40,742 nt of DNA from Saprospiraceae bacterium (lineage in GTDB: Bacteria > Bacteroidota > Bacteroidia > Chitinophagales > Saprospiraceae): NCBI GenBank assembly GCA_020630735.1, contig JAHDIP010000011.1, positions 9,031 to 49,772 of the forward strand, given 5' to 3'. Shown in pieces: positions 28,496 to 36,458 of this stretch. Under the pieces are notes generated by a model. It ran no database searches. It worked only from the letters and a program-made list of their open reading frames with translations, and had not been told where the DNA came from. The position numbers and the translations under genes were made by a program. How positions within the stretch are numbered: position 1 is the first letter of the stretch; every line of letters starts with the position of its first letter.

Positions 28496-28532
28496 AAAAA
28501 GGAGTAGTGCAAATAGCATTGCTCCTTTTTTT
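28496..28532 (+). terminator. intrinsic terminator
   Basis: AAAAAGGAGTAGTGC (28496-28510) pairs with GCATTGCTCCTTTTT (28516-28530) with two G-T wobbles and a 5-nt loop AAATA, then a T-run. It lies 36 bp after the DUF937/OmpA-like gene. Confidence 0.8.
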
Positions 28533-28555
28533 ATGGGTTTTATGAATAAAAATAA

Positions 28556-28627
28556 TTAGTTTTGTTAAGTGCTTGGACAGAAAAAGTGTAAGTTATTTTA
28601 GCCCAAGCACTTACCATTCAAAACTAA
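28556..28627. promoter_or_regulatory. large inverted repeat overlapping the acylase promoter and leader
   Basis: The inner arms TAAGTGCTTGG (28566-28576) and CCAAGCACTTA (28603-28613) are perfect. The outer arms TTAGTTTTG (28556-28564) and CAAAACTAA (28619-28627) are also perfect, giving 20 pairs with a small asymmetric bulge. TAGTTTTG (28557-28564) fits the -7 consensus, and the right arm ends 6 nt before the acylase ATG at 28634. It may be a repressor site or an RNA hairpin that hides the start. Confidence 0.55.
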
Positions 28628-28633
28628 CCCATA

Positions 28634-30733
28634 ATGAAAAATACACTGAGCCTAATTTTTGTATACATATTTCTTTTTTCAAGCCCTTCTATTTTTTGCC
28701 AGCAAACAACAATTAACCCTCAAGATATTACAATAGTAAGAGATAAATGGGGAGTGCCTCACATCTATGGTAAAACAGATGCAGATGCTGCTTATGGTCT
28801 CGCTTGGGCGCATGCCGAAGATGATTTTGAAGGCATCCAACATGCTATTCTGGCTATTCGTGGTCGGCTAGGAGAGCGACTGGGGGTAGAAGGTGCGACG
28901 CTAGATGTGGTTAGCTACATGGTCAATACCGATTATACGATTGACCAATATTTTGATACAGCTTTCTCTCCCGAATTTCGAAAAGTGTTAGCTGCTAGTG
29001 CCCAAGGTTTTAACGATTATGCAGCGGCACATCCTGAAGAAGTTTTTTTCAAAAATACTTTTCCGATGACCGAGAAGGAAATCATTAAAGGCTACATCTT
29101 AGGGCAAGCCGTATTGTCCAATGCAGCGTTCGGTTTAGGTCGTGTATTAGATGGTAAGCTCGAACGCTATCGAATGGGAATTACGAATACGGGATCTAAT
29201 GCTTTTGCATTCAGTAAAAAGAAAACAAAAGAAGGCGAAACCTTTTTGGTTTCGAATACACATCAACCTTTGGAAGGAACACTAAGTTGGTACGAAGCAC
29301 ATGTGAATAGCGAAGAAGGTTGGAATATGCTTGGCGGTAAATTTTCTACAGGGGTTTCTATTTTTGTAGGAACAAATGAAAATCTTGGCTGGACGCATAC
29401 GACAAACTATCCTGACCTGCATGATGTGTATGCACTCGAAATGCACCCCAGCGATAAGCTTAAGTATAAGTATGATGAGGAATGGAAAAGACTGGAAAAA
29501 CGAAAGTTTAAATTTAAAGTCAAAATTGGTTTTATAAAAGTGCCTGTTTCCCGAACATTTTATTGGAGTGAGTACGGACCAACTCTAAAAAACAAAGAAG
29601 GATTTTTTGCTGTTCGTTTTCCTGCGGGGCTCAATATCAGAGCTGCCGAACAGTGGTTTTGGATGAACAAAGCTTCCAATTTTGAAGAATTCAAAGAAGC
29701 CTTATCAATGCAAGCTTTATCCTGTCAGAATATTATGTACGCTGACAAAGAAGATAATATTTTCTTTATTTCTAATGGTCAATTTCCTAAACGAGATCCG
29801 AACTTAAATTGGAAAGGTATTCTTGACGGAAGCACTTCTACTACAAAATGGAAAGCACACGATTATCATCCACTTTCTGCATTGCCACAAATCGAAAACC
29901 CAGATTGTGGTTATTTATTCAATGCCAACAATACTCCCTTTACTGCTACATGCGAAGCAGAAAATTTAAATCCAAAAAACTACGATCCAACGATGGGCTT
30001 CCTACAATTCGAAACCAATCGTAGCCTTCGGATTATAGAATTATTGAACAAGTACGACAAACTATCTTACCAAGATTTGAAAGAAGTAAAGTACGATTTG
30101 CAGTACGCAACAGAAACTTTTTATACACATACGCTTAGTAATTTAGATTCAATTTTTAATCTTGATACCAACAAATATCCAGACCTTAAAGATGCGATGG
30201 AAATCGGTCAAAAATGGAACGGAGCGACTGATATTCACAACAAACAAGCGACACTGTTTTCGGTAGCGATTACAAAAGTCCTAACCTATCTTGCAGATGA
30301 ATTGATCTTTGATATGACGAATACTATTCCTGAAGATGTTTATGTAGATGCTTTACGTTGGGCAAAAAAGTATTTGAAAAAACACTATGGAACACTAGAG
30401 ATAGAACTTGGCGAGTTTCAAAAACATGCTCGTGCTGATGTAGAATTTCCAATTGGTGGAATGCCTGAAAATCTTGCAGCTATGTTTATGCAAAAATATA
30501 AAAAGGGAAAAATGCGCAGCTATACAGGCGATTCCTATATTCAGTTTGCACGTTTTACAGATGAAGGAGTAAAGATAGAAAGTGTGCATCCCTATGGCGC
30601 TTCTAACCGAAAAGGTAGTCCACATTATACCGATCAAATGTCGCTTTACGCTAATCAGCAATTAAAACCAATGACACTTGATAAAGCAACAATTTTTAAA
30701 AATGCTGAACGGGTGTATCATCCTGGAGAATAA
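28634..30733 (+). CDS. penicillin acylase family (Ntn) hydrolase
   Basis: The product is 699 residues with a signal peptide ending near FCQQ. The family's N-terminal block VRDKWGVPHIYGKTDADA (about 35-52) and YGLAWAHAEDDF are followed by the autoprocessing site: S188 in NTGSNAFAFS would become the N-terminal nucleophile of the beta chain. Later family blocks are GVSIFVGTNENLGWTHT, YADKEDNIFFISNGQFP, GYLFNANNTPF and SPHYTDQM. It should be a periplasmic or secreted amidase. Substrates in this family include penicillins, acyl-homoserine lactones and N-acyl amino compounds, and sequence alone does not decide. An inverted repeat at 28556-28627 covers its promoter. Confidence 0.9.
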   Translation: MKNTLSLIFVYIFLFSSPSIFCQQTTINPQDITIVRDKWGVPHIYGKTDADAAYGLAWAHAEDDFEGIQHAILAIRGRLGERLGVEGATLDVVSYMVNTDYTIDQYFDTAFSPEFRKVLAASAQGFNDYAAAHPEEVFFKNTFPMTEKEIIKGYILGQAVLSNAAFGLGRVLDGKLERYRMGITNTGSNAFAFSKKKTKEGETFLVSNTHQPLEGTLSWYEAHVNSEEGWNMLGGKFSTGVSIFVGTNENLGWTHTTNYPDLHDVYALEMHPSDKLKYKYDEEWKRLEKRKFKFKVKIGFIKVPVSRTFYWSEYGPTLKNKEGFFAVRFPAGLNIRAAEQWFWMNKASNFEEFKEALSMQALSCQNIMYADKEDNIFFISNGQFPKRDPNLNWKGILDGSTSTTKWKAHDYHPLSALPQIENPDCGYLFNANNTPFTATCEAENLNPKNYDPTMGFLQFETNRSLRIIELLNKYDKLSYQDLKEVKYDLQYATETFYTHTLSNLDSIFNLDTNKYPDLKDAMEIGQKWNGATDIHNKQATLFSVAITKVLTYLADELIFDMTNTIPEDVYVDALRWAKKYLKKHYGTLEIELGEFQKHARADVEFPIGGMPENLAAMFMQKYKKGKMRSYTGDSYIQFARFTDEGVKIESVHPYGASNRKGSPHYTDQMSLYANQQLKPMTLDKATIFKNAERVYHPGE

Positions 30734-30743
30734 AGTTTATATA

Positions 30744-30775
30744 TTGTAATGACGAAATTTTACGTTATATCTTTT
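30744..30775 (+). promoter_or_regulatory. promoter candidate before the broken peptide gene
   Basis: TTG (30744-30746), a 21-bp spacer and TATCTTTT (30768-30775) resemble the Bacteroidota promoter with one mismatch in the -7 box. Transcription would start about 20 nt before the ATG at 30802. Confidence 0.35.
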
Positions 30776-30801
30776 AAGAACTTCTTTTTAAAATTAGCAA
30801 T

Positions 30802-30926
30802 ATGAAAAATTTAAGCCTAAAGACTTCTAACAAGAAATTAGAAAACTAAGTCCAACAAACCAATTAAAAACGATTAAAGGTGGCGGTGGTGATAATATTG
30901 TAAATGGCGATATAGATATGTGGTAA
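30802..30926 (+). pseudogene. frameshifted double-glycine leader peptide gene
   Basis: Reading from ATG 30802 gives MKNLSLKTSNKKLEN and a stop at 30847. From about 30834 another frame reads EIRKLSPTNQLKTIKGGGG followed by DNIVNGDIDMW and a stop at 30924-30926. One extra A in the AACAAGAAATT stretch (about 30829-30839) would join both frames into a 41-residue peptide. Joined, it has the hallmarks of Bacteroidota natural-product precursors: an N-terminal MKNLSLK, a lysine-rich leader, a double-glycine cleavage site and a short core. No modification enzyme or peptidase-containing ABC transporter is nearby. A sequencing error or programmed frameshift cannot be excluded. Confidence 0.6.
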
Positions 30927-31028
30927 CTTTTTTTAGTGTACAGCTATTTGATTAATATTATTTATTGGTGTTAGGCAAATAGTTGTATGTCCGTTGATAA
31001 ATTATTAAAGAACCTCTAAAAATAAACT

Positions 31029-33350
31029 ATGAAAATCAAACTTACTCTTTTAGGACTTTTCTTTTCTATTGCAAACATTTTTGCGCAACAAGAAATTCAC
31101 TCCAAAGTTATTATACCAGCATCGCCTAATTTGCTACAACAGTTAGCCACAAGAGGACTTCATATTGATCACTTTCATAAAACGGAAAGAGGTGAACTAG
31201 AATTTGTACTTTCTGAAAGTGAAGTACAAATTTTGGAAGACAGCAATCTTGATTATGAGGTTGAGATACCAAATTTAACAGAACACTTTTTAGCAAATAA
31301 TCTACTAAGCAGAGGAAATACAGATTTAATAAATTTTGATTTGGGCGATATGGGAGGCTATCATACCTATGATAATATGATCACCCATATTCAATTGATG
31401 GCAAGTGAATATCCTGATCTAGTTCAGATATTAGAAATTGGTTCTTCGATCGAAAATAGGACTATTTATGCCGTTAAAATTTCTGATAATGTACTCGTCA
31501 ATGAATCAGCTTCGGAAGGTGTGGTCTATTACGATGCTTTAACGCATGCAAGAGAGCCAATGTCTTTAGAAGCAAGTTTGTATTATATGTGGTGGCTGTT
31601 AGAAAATTATGCAACTGATCCAGAAGCAAAGTATCTAGTCGATCATAGAGAAATTTATTTTGTACCTGTTGTTAATCCTGATGGTTATGTCTTTAACGAA
31701 ATAAATGACCCAAATGGTGGAGGCTTTTGGCGGAAAAACCGAAGGGATAATGGAGGCGGTTGTTATGGAGTAGACTTGAATAGAAACTATAGTTATCAAT
31801 GGGGTTTAGATTCTGGATCAAGTTCAGATGGATGTACTGAAATTTATCGAGGTACTGCTCCTTTCTCTGAACCTGAAACGGAAGCAGTAAAGGATTTTCT
31901 TACAGCAATAGACCCAGCGATTGCATTTACTATTCATACCTTCGGAGATGTTTTTTTGAACCCATACGGCTATGATGAAATACTTGATGAATATGAAATT
32001 TATGCAGAATTTTGCTCAGAATTTATTCCTAAAACCTACAAAGGGTATGGAATAACAGCTCAGATGCTTGGTTATTCATCGAGTGGAACGACTCGAGATT
32101 ATTTGCATAGCGAAGGAATATATGGTTGGACGCCTGAAATCGGACATACCTTTTGGGAACCTGCTTCAGAAATCTGTGATAGGGTGATTGAGTTTCTGAA
32201 ACCTATGAAATATTTAAGTTGGGTGAGTGGAAATTATCCATGTTATCATGATTTTTCGCTTTTGGGTTCTAATACTATTTTAGAAGGTGAAACGATTTCA
32301 TTAAGTGTAAGGATTAAGAATAGAGGATTGACTAAAAGTGCCTCATCTGTAAAAGTAAAAGTGAAAAGTTTGCATTCGGGGATTACAGAAGTCAATAGTG
32401 AAATTATTTATCCTTCTGTTGCTCCTCGAGCCTTTGCAGAAAATAATGATGATCCATTTACGTTCCAGATCACTGACGAAATTCCTTTGATGGAAGTCCT
32501 CCCAATTGAAGTTACTGTTTTCCAAGATCTGGATAATATGACTTATCGAGACACCATTTATTTACAAGCAGGAGCTTGGGAAGTATTGTTTGAAGATGAT
32601 GCTGAAAATGGACTGTCGGCATGGACTACTGATAATGCTGCGCCTTGGGATACTTCCTTTATGGATGCTACAAGTGGTGCTCACAGTTTCGCAGATTCTC
32701 GATATGGCAATTATGAAAATCTTGTAGATACATACATAGAATTAGATTCCGTTTTTGATCTTTCGATTGTTGAAAATCCGTGGGTGTTGTTTAATGCTAA
32801 ATGGTCCTTTGAAGAAGGAGATTATTGCTATTTTGAAGCTAGTTCAGATGGAGGACAAAGTTGGTTTCCACTAGAAGGACTTTATACTGATGTTGATGCG
32901 TTATTTTATCATTTTAATCAACATTGGGTGCAAGAACGAGTTGACCTAAGTCTACTAATAGGATCAAGCGAAACTAAGTTTAGATTTCGATTGATTTCTG
33001 ATAGTTCTGTCAACAGTGATGGATTCTATTTTGATGATTTCCAGATCGTTAATTTTGTGGATTCATTGACTGTGAATACCTTGAATGTTAGCCCTATTAA
33101 GACAGCTATTTCAGTTGCTCCAAATCCTTCTTCGAATCAATTTATGTTAAAATGGACAAGCTCCAAAAATGAATTAACAAACCTGCAAATAGTTGATAAT
33201 GCTGGAAAAGTAGTTTATAAAGAACAGTTACATTCCACTAATGGAGAGAATACCAAAGAAATAAATTTAGCAAATATCAATGCAGGAGTTTATTTTTTGA
33301 CAGTAGTGTTGGAAGGAAAAAAAGAAGTGCTAAAGCTAATTGTTTTATAG
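31029..33350 (+). CDS. T9SS-secreted M14 zinc carboxypeptidase
   Basis: The product is 773 residues with a signal peptide (MKIKLTLLGLFFSIANIFAQ). The M14 domain (about 110-395) has zinc ligands H173 and E176 (THAREPMS) and H303 (TIHTFGD), substrate-binding N251-R252 (GVDLNRNYSYQW) and catalytic E370 (WTPEIGHTF). A CARDB-like or Ig-like domain follows (about 405-515), then a jelly-roll region (about 520-680; DDAENGLSAW, FYFDDFQIV) like those of immune-inhibitor-type peptidases. The C-terminus (about 690-773) is a T9SS sorting domain (SVAPNPSSNQFML, GVYFLTVVLEGKKEVLKLIVL). It is an extracellular degradative enzyme, probably nutritional. Confidence 0.93.
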   Translation: MKIKLTLLGLFFSIANIFAQQEIHSKVIIPASPNLLQQLATRGLHIDHFHKTERGELEFVLSESEVQILEDSNLDYEVEIPNLTEHFLANNLLSRGNTDLINFDLGDMGGYHTYDNMITHIQLMASEYPDLVQILEIGSSIENRTIYAVKISDNVLVNESASEGVVYYDALTHAREPMSLEASLYYMWWLLENYATDPEAKYLVDHREIYFVPVVNPDGYVFNEINDPNGGGFWRKNRRDNGGGCYGVDLNRNYSYQWGLDSGSSSDGCTEIYRGTAPFSEPETEAVKDFLTAIDPAIAFTIHTFGDVFLNPYGYDEILDEYEIYAEFCSEFIPKTYKGYGITAQMLGYSSSGTTRDYLHSEGIYGWTPEIGHTFWEPASEICDRVIEFLKPMKYLSWVSGNYPCYHDFSLLGSNTILEGETISLSVRIKNRGLTKSASSVKVKVKSLHSGITEVNSEIIYPSVAPRAFAENNDDPFTFQITDEIPLMEVLPIEVTVFQDLDNMTYRDTIYLQAGAWEVLFEDDAENGLSAWTTDNAAPWDTSFMDATSGAHSFADSRYGNYENLVDTYIELDSVFDLSIVENPWVLFNAKWSFEEGDYCYFEASSDGGQSWFPLEGLYTDVDALFYHFNQHWVQERVDLSLLIGSSETKFRFRLISDSSVNSDGFYFDDFQIVNFVDSLTVNTLNVSPIKTAISVAPNPSSNQFMLKWTSSKNELTNLQIVDNAGKVVYKEQLHSTNGENTKEINLANINAGVYFLTVVLEGKKEVLKLIVL

Positions 33351-33410
33351 AAGGGGCTACCTTTTAGGTCACTATGTTTTGTAGTTCACTATTCGTTCAG
33401 CCCTATGGGC

Positions 33411-33428
33411 CCACGCTTATCAGCGTGG
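33411..33428. repeat. REP-like hairpin
   Basis: CCACGCT (33411-33417) pairs perfectly with AGCGTGG (33422-33428) around TATC. It lies in a locally GC-richer block (33398-33447) unlike the A/T-rich surroundings, between convergent genes, which is typical of dispersed palindromic repeats. Confidence 0.45.
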
Positions 33429-33448
33429 CTACTGCACAGCGTTAGCCC

Positions 33449-33489
33449 AAAAAAGTCCTCGGACAAAACAAAAACGTTCTGCCCGAGGA
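33449..33489 (-). terminator. terminator of the BlaI-BlaR1 operon
   Basis: TCCTCGG (33456-33462) pairs with CCGAGGA (33483-33489). On the minus strand the stem is followed by C and then a run of six T. It lies about 30 bp past the stop of the M56 sensor gene. The 20-nt loop is large. Confidence 0.6.
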
Positions 33490-33518
33490 TTTACTATTTG
33501 AGTTTATGATAATTGCTA

Positions 33519-34979
33519 TTATTCTAAACTCAACTTATAATCACCTGCTACTTTATGTGCTTTGTCGTCTTTGTAAGCTACGATATCATTAACGGTAAAA
33601 CTTGCGAGTTTTAAATCTTTTTCATCAATATTGTTGATCATTTCCATAGCTGCTTTGTTGAGATGATCGCCCTCAAAATTCAAGGTGAATGTGATATATT
33701 TTTGCTTTCCATCTTTATCCAAGCCATCTGGTCGTTGAATAGTACCACTAAAGGATTTTATTTTAATTTGAGTATGACGATTTTTCATCAACATCAATTT
33801 TCCAAGTGACTTAGCGAAAACAACGGTAAAGTTATCTGCCCAAACAGGTAATTCTTCTGCTTTATGTAGGTTTAGATTTCGTGCCAAATCTTTTTTAGAT
33901 ATTACAAAGACTTGATCTTTATTGATCGTCTTGCCTTCTGCTAAATTTTTTTGTACAATATATTCTTTGATCTCTTCTGTAGTACGTCGGCTGCCATCTG
34001 GCTTCAACGTAAATTCGTTATCAGTATCACCAGAAACATAGATGTTGCCAGAGAGCGGACTTTTTTTATCTGTATCACTTGTTTGTGCAGTAGCTGATTG
34101 TTCAAAACTAAAACTAAAGAAAAGGATAGCAAGAATGGGTAAGCAACCTAGAAACTTAAATTTACTCGATCGCTTATTCGTATTTCGAATCATAATTAAT
34201 CGTTTTTTTAATTGATTGTTAAAAAATGTATGTACTACCGGTAGTGATTTTTTTTGTTGTGCTTTTGCCTCTTTCATCAATAAATCAACATATTGAATTT
34301 GATAAGCATGTTGTTCAAATAATTGATAGTCGGCAATATATTCGTGTATATCTTTCAAACTTCGTTTGTAAAAATGTAGTAAAGGATTAAACCATAAAAA
34401 AATGGATAGTAATTCTGCAAACAAAATATCCCAACTATGTTTTTGTTGAACATGTACTTGCTCATGTAGCATAATTTGTTCTGCTTCAGTTGGCGTATAG
34501 TTAAGCTTGTTATTCCAAAAAATTAAATTTAGAAAAGAAAAAACAGGTAATTTATTTTCTACTTGCACCAGATAGTATCCTTCTTTTTTTACCACCTTAT
34601 TTTTAAGCATCAAACCAAAAATATACAGCAAGCTAATGAGGAGTTTGAAACTAAAAAATAAAACACCAAACCCATAAACAGCAAGAAATAAATGTTCGTA
34701 GCCGAATGAATGTACTACAGGGTCACCCGCCATTACACTGCTTACACTTGCTACAATCAAGTTATCAAAACCTAAGTATAAATTACTCGTTGCCGTCTCT
34801 TCTTCTGGCAGTGAAACACTGAAGTAAGGAATGAGTAAGGAGACAACTAATGCACCTAATAAGTACACTCTATTCAATTGGAAAAAAGTATCTTTCCGTA
34901 AAGCTAAGTGATAGAAAAAATAAAATAGACATAGGCAAATACTTACCTGAAGTAGATATGAAAAAAAAGAAATGATCAT
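33519..34979 (-). CDS. BlaR1/MecR1-type M56 membrane metalloprotease sensor
   Basis: The product is 486 residues. Three N-terminal transmembrane helices (about 5-25, 35-53, 97-122) precede the cytosolic M56 protease domain with H172-E173-x-x-H176 (LHEQVHVQQKH) and E213 (IHEYIADYQ). A fourth helix (about 275-293, LPILAILFFSFSF) leads to a periplasmic C-terminus of about 190 residues without any penicillin-binding serine motif. In BlaR1 the signal activates the protease, which destroys the BlaI repressor. Here the signal is unknown and need not be a beta-lactam. Its start overlaps the BlaI-type gene by 4 bp (ATGA). Confidence 0.9.
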   Translation of the reverse strand: MIISFFSYLLQVSICLCLFYFFYHLALRKDTFFQLNRVYLLGALVVSLLIPYFSVSLPEEETATSNLYLGFDNLIVASVSSVMAGDPVVHSFGYEHLFLAVYGFGVLFFSFKLLISLLYIFGLMLKNKVVKKEGYYLVQVENKLPVFSFLNLIFWNNKLNYTPTEAEQIMLHEQVHVQQKHSWDILFAELLSIFLWFNPLLHFYKRSLKDIHEYIADYQLFEQHAYQIQYVDLLMKEAKAQQKKSLPVVHTFFNNQLKKRLIMIRNTNKRSSKFKFLGCLPILAILFFSFSFEQSATAQTSDTDKKSPLSGNIYVSGDTDNEFTLKPDGSRRTTEEIKEYIVQKNLAEGKTINKDQVFVISKKDLARNLNLHKAEELPVWADNFTVVFAKSLGKLMLMKNRHTQIKIKSFSGTIQRPDGLDKDGKQKYITFTLNFEGDHLNKAAMEMINNIDEKDLKLASFTVNDIVAYKDDKAHKVAGDYKLSLE

Positions 34980-35341
34980 GACTTATTTTTGATTTGTTTG
35001 TATAGTTCTTCTAATTCTTCGATATTACTATCTTCTTTTTTCATGAAAAAGGAGACCATTTCTGAAAGGGAAGAATTAAAATAATCACTCATAAAGTTTT
35101 TCAATTCTCCATGCTTGTAATCTTCTTCTTTAAGCACAGGATAATACTGATGAAACTTATTGAATGCTTCATGATTCACTAAGCCTTTTTGTTCCAATTT
35201 TTTGATGATAGAAGCAATTGTCGTCGAAGGCAATTTAGGTTCTGGAAATTCTTGAACGACTTCTTTTAAAAAAGCTTTCTCTAGTTTCCAAAGGATTTGC
35301 ATGACTGTTTCCTCGTTTTTACTTAGATGATTCTTGTCCAT
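34976..35341 (-). CDS. BlaI/MecI family transcriptional repressor
   Basis: The product is 121 residues with a winged helix-turn-helix at about 6-72 (SKNEETVMQILWKLEKAFLKE, then LPSTTIASIIKKLEQKGLV as recognition region, and HQYYPVLKEEDY as the wing) and a C-terminal dimerisation helix (about 78-118). Hydrophobic residues at VSFFMKK (about 96-102) lie where BlaI is cut by its sensor protease. It is translationally coupled to the M56 sensor. No beta-lactamase gene is near. The divergent promoter region with repeated AACGA/TCGTT half-sites is the probable operator, so autoregulation and control of the dehalogenase operon are inferred. Confidence 0.92.
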   Translation of the reverse strand: MDKNHLSKNEETVMQILWKLEKAFLKEVVQEFPEPKLPSTTIASIIKKLEQKGLVNHEAFNKFHQYYPVLKEEDYKHGELKNFMSDYFNSSLSEMVSFFMKKEDSNIEELEELYKQIKNKS

Positions 35342-35402
35342 ATATGTCTACATTTTAAAGTCTAAAAGTTAACAACAATACTATTATTGAGTAATGCTAT
35401 TA

Positions 35403-35433
35403 CAAAGGTAAAACGAAAAAATCGTTAATGCAA
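35403..35433 (-). promoter_or_regulatory. promoter of the BlaI-BlaR1 operon
   Basis: On the minus strand TTG (35433-35431), a 20-bp spacer and TACCTTTG (35410-35403) match the Bacteroidota consensus perfectly. The start site would be near 35396, giving a leader of about 55 nt. Confidence 0.6.
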
Positions 35434-35483
35434 GTATTTTTCGTTAATAAACGAAATTATCGTTTATAGATGATTTTTTCGTT
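35412..35483. promoter_or_regulatory. six-half-site operator cluster, probable BlaI-type binding sites
   Basis: The five-base word AACGA or its complement TCGTT occurs six times: 35412-35416, 35422-35426, 35441-35445, 35450-35454, 35460-35464 and 35479-35483. They form dyads AACGA-N5-TCGTT (35412-35426) and AACGA-N5-TCGTT (35450-35464), the latter extended to ATAAACGA/TCGTTTAT. The first dyad fills the spacer of the BlaI promoter, and the last half-site touches the divergent promoter. The known staphylococcal BlaI site has different sequence, so this would be a new operator type. Confidence 0.55.
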
Positions 35484-35511
35484 TGTTTGATTACTTCGCA
35501 AACTAGTTTTT
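35482..35511 (+). promoter_or_regulatory. promoter candidate of the dehalogenase-thioesterase operon
   Basis: TTTG (35482-35485), an 18-bp spacer and TAGTTTTT (35504-35511) fit the consensus apart from the last base. The gene starts at 35563. Its upstream element overlaps the last operator half-site. Confidence 0.4.
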
Positions 35512-35562
35512 AATGAATTTTTATGATATGGTTATTGAAATATATAAATTACAGCAAAAAAA

Positions 35563-36456
35563 ATGAAAGTACTCAAAACACCTATTACGCAATTTGAAAA
35601 TTTAGAAGGCTATCCTTTCTCGCCTAATTATAAAACAGTAGGAGATGGTTTAGAAATGCACTATCTAGATGAGGGGAATCCTGAAGGAGAAATTGTCTTA
35701 TTGTTACATGGAGAACCAAGTTGGTCTTATCTGTACCGAAAAATGATTCCTCTTTTTGTAGAAAGTGGCTACCGTACGATTGTTCCAGATTTAATTGGGT
35801 TTGGTAAATCTGATAAATTAGATGATCGTAATGACTATTCTTATGCTGGGCACTTACGATGGTTGACGTCTTTGGTCGAGCAATTAGATTTGAAAAATAT
35901 TACCCTCTTTTGTCAAGATTGGGGCGGCTTGCTTGGTTTACGAATGGTAGCACAAGATCCCGACCGTTTTAGTAGAGTAGTGGCTTCGAATACTTTTTTG
36001 CCATCAGGAGAACGACCGATGCCTCAGGCATTTGAAATGTGGAAAAACTTTTCGCAAACTGTTCCTGTATTTAAATGTGGGAAAACAGTACAAATGGCAA
36101 CTGTTTCTACATTAAGCGATGCAGTTGTTGCTGCATACGATGCGCCTTATCCTGACGAAACGTACAAAGAAGGGGCACGTATTTTCCCCGCTTTAGTTCC
36201 TACCCAACCAGATGAAGAAGAGTCGATCAATAACAGAGAAGCGTGGAAAGTGTTACTACAATGGAAAAAACCATTCTTGACATTATTCGGAGATTCTGAT
36301 CCAATAACTAAAGGCGGCGATCGTGTATTTCAAAAATTAATACCTGGTACAAAAGACCAACCACACGAAATTATTAAAGATGCTGGGCATTTTATTCAAG
36401 AAGATAAGGGCGAAGAGGTGGCAAAAAAAGTAATAGCATTTATGAAAAATTCTTAA
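35563..36456 (+). CDS. haloalkane dehalogenase-like alpha/beta hydrolase
   Basis: The product is 297 residues, the usual length for subfamily I haloalkane dehalogenases. It shows the oxyanion loop HGEPSWSYLYRKM (about 49-61), nucleophile D119 followed by halide-binding W120 (FCQDWGG), cap-domain W160 (EMWKNF), acid D246 (FGDSDPIT) and H276 (DAGHFIQED). The aspartate nucleophile and the two tryptophans favour hydrolytic dehalogenation over esterase activity. It is cytoplasmic with no signal peptide. The thioesterase gene follows after 2 bp. Its promoter is shared with the BlaI repressor region, so it may respond to the same signal. Confidence 0.88.
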   Translation: MKVLKTPITQFENLEGYPFSPNYKTVGDGLEMHYLDEGNPEGEIVLLLHGEPSWSYLYRKMIPLFVESGYRTIVPDLIGFGKSDKLDDRNDYSYAGHLRWLTSLVEQLDLKNITLFCQDWGGLLGLRMVAQDPDRFSRVVASNTFLPSGERPMPQAFEMWKNFSQTVPVFKCGKTVQMATVSTLSDAVVAAYDAPYPDETYKEGARIFPALVPTQPDEEESINNREAWKVLLQWKKPFLTLFGDSDPITKGGDRVFQKLIPGTKDQPHEIIKDAGHFIQEDKGEEVAKKVIAFMKNS

Positions 36457-36458
36457 AA

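Noticed and set aside
28634-28700. Lipoprotein signal in the acylase, because of a cysteine near the cleavage site (SIFCQQ).
   Set aside because: The residues before the cysteine do not fit a lipobox. A standard signal peptide is more likely.
28634-35341. A beta-lactam resistance island, suggested by a penicillin-acylase-family gene and BlaI/BlaR1.
   Set aside because: There is no beta-lactamase or penicillin-binding protein. The genes are separated by unrelated ones and lie on opposite strands.
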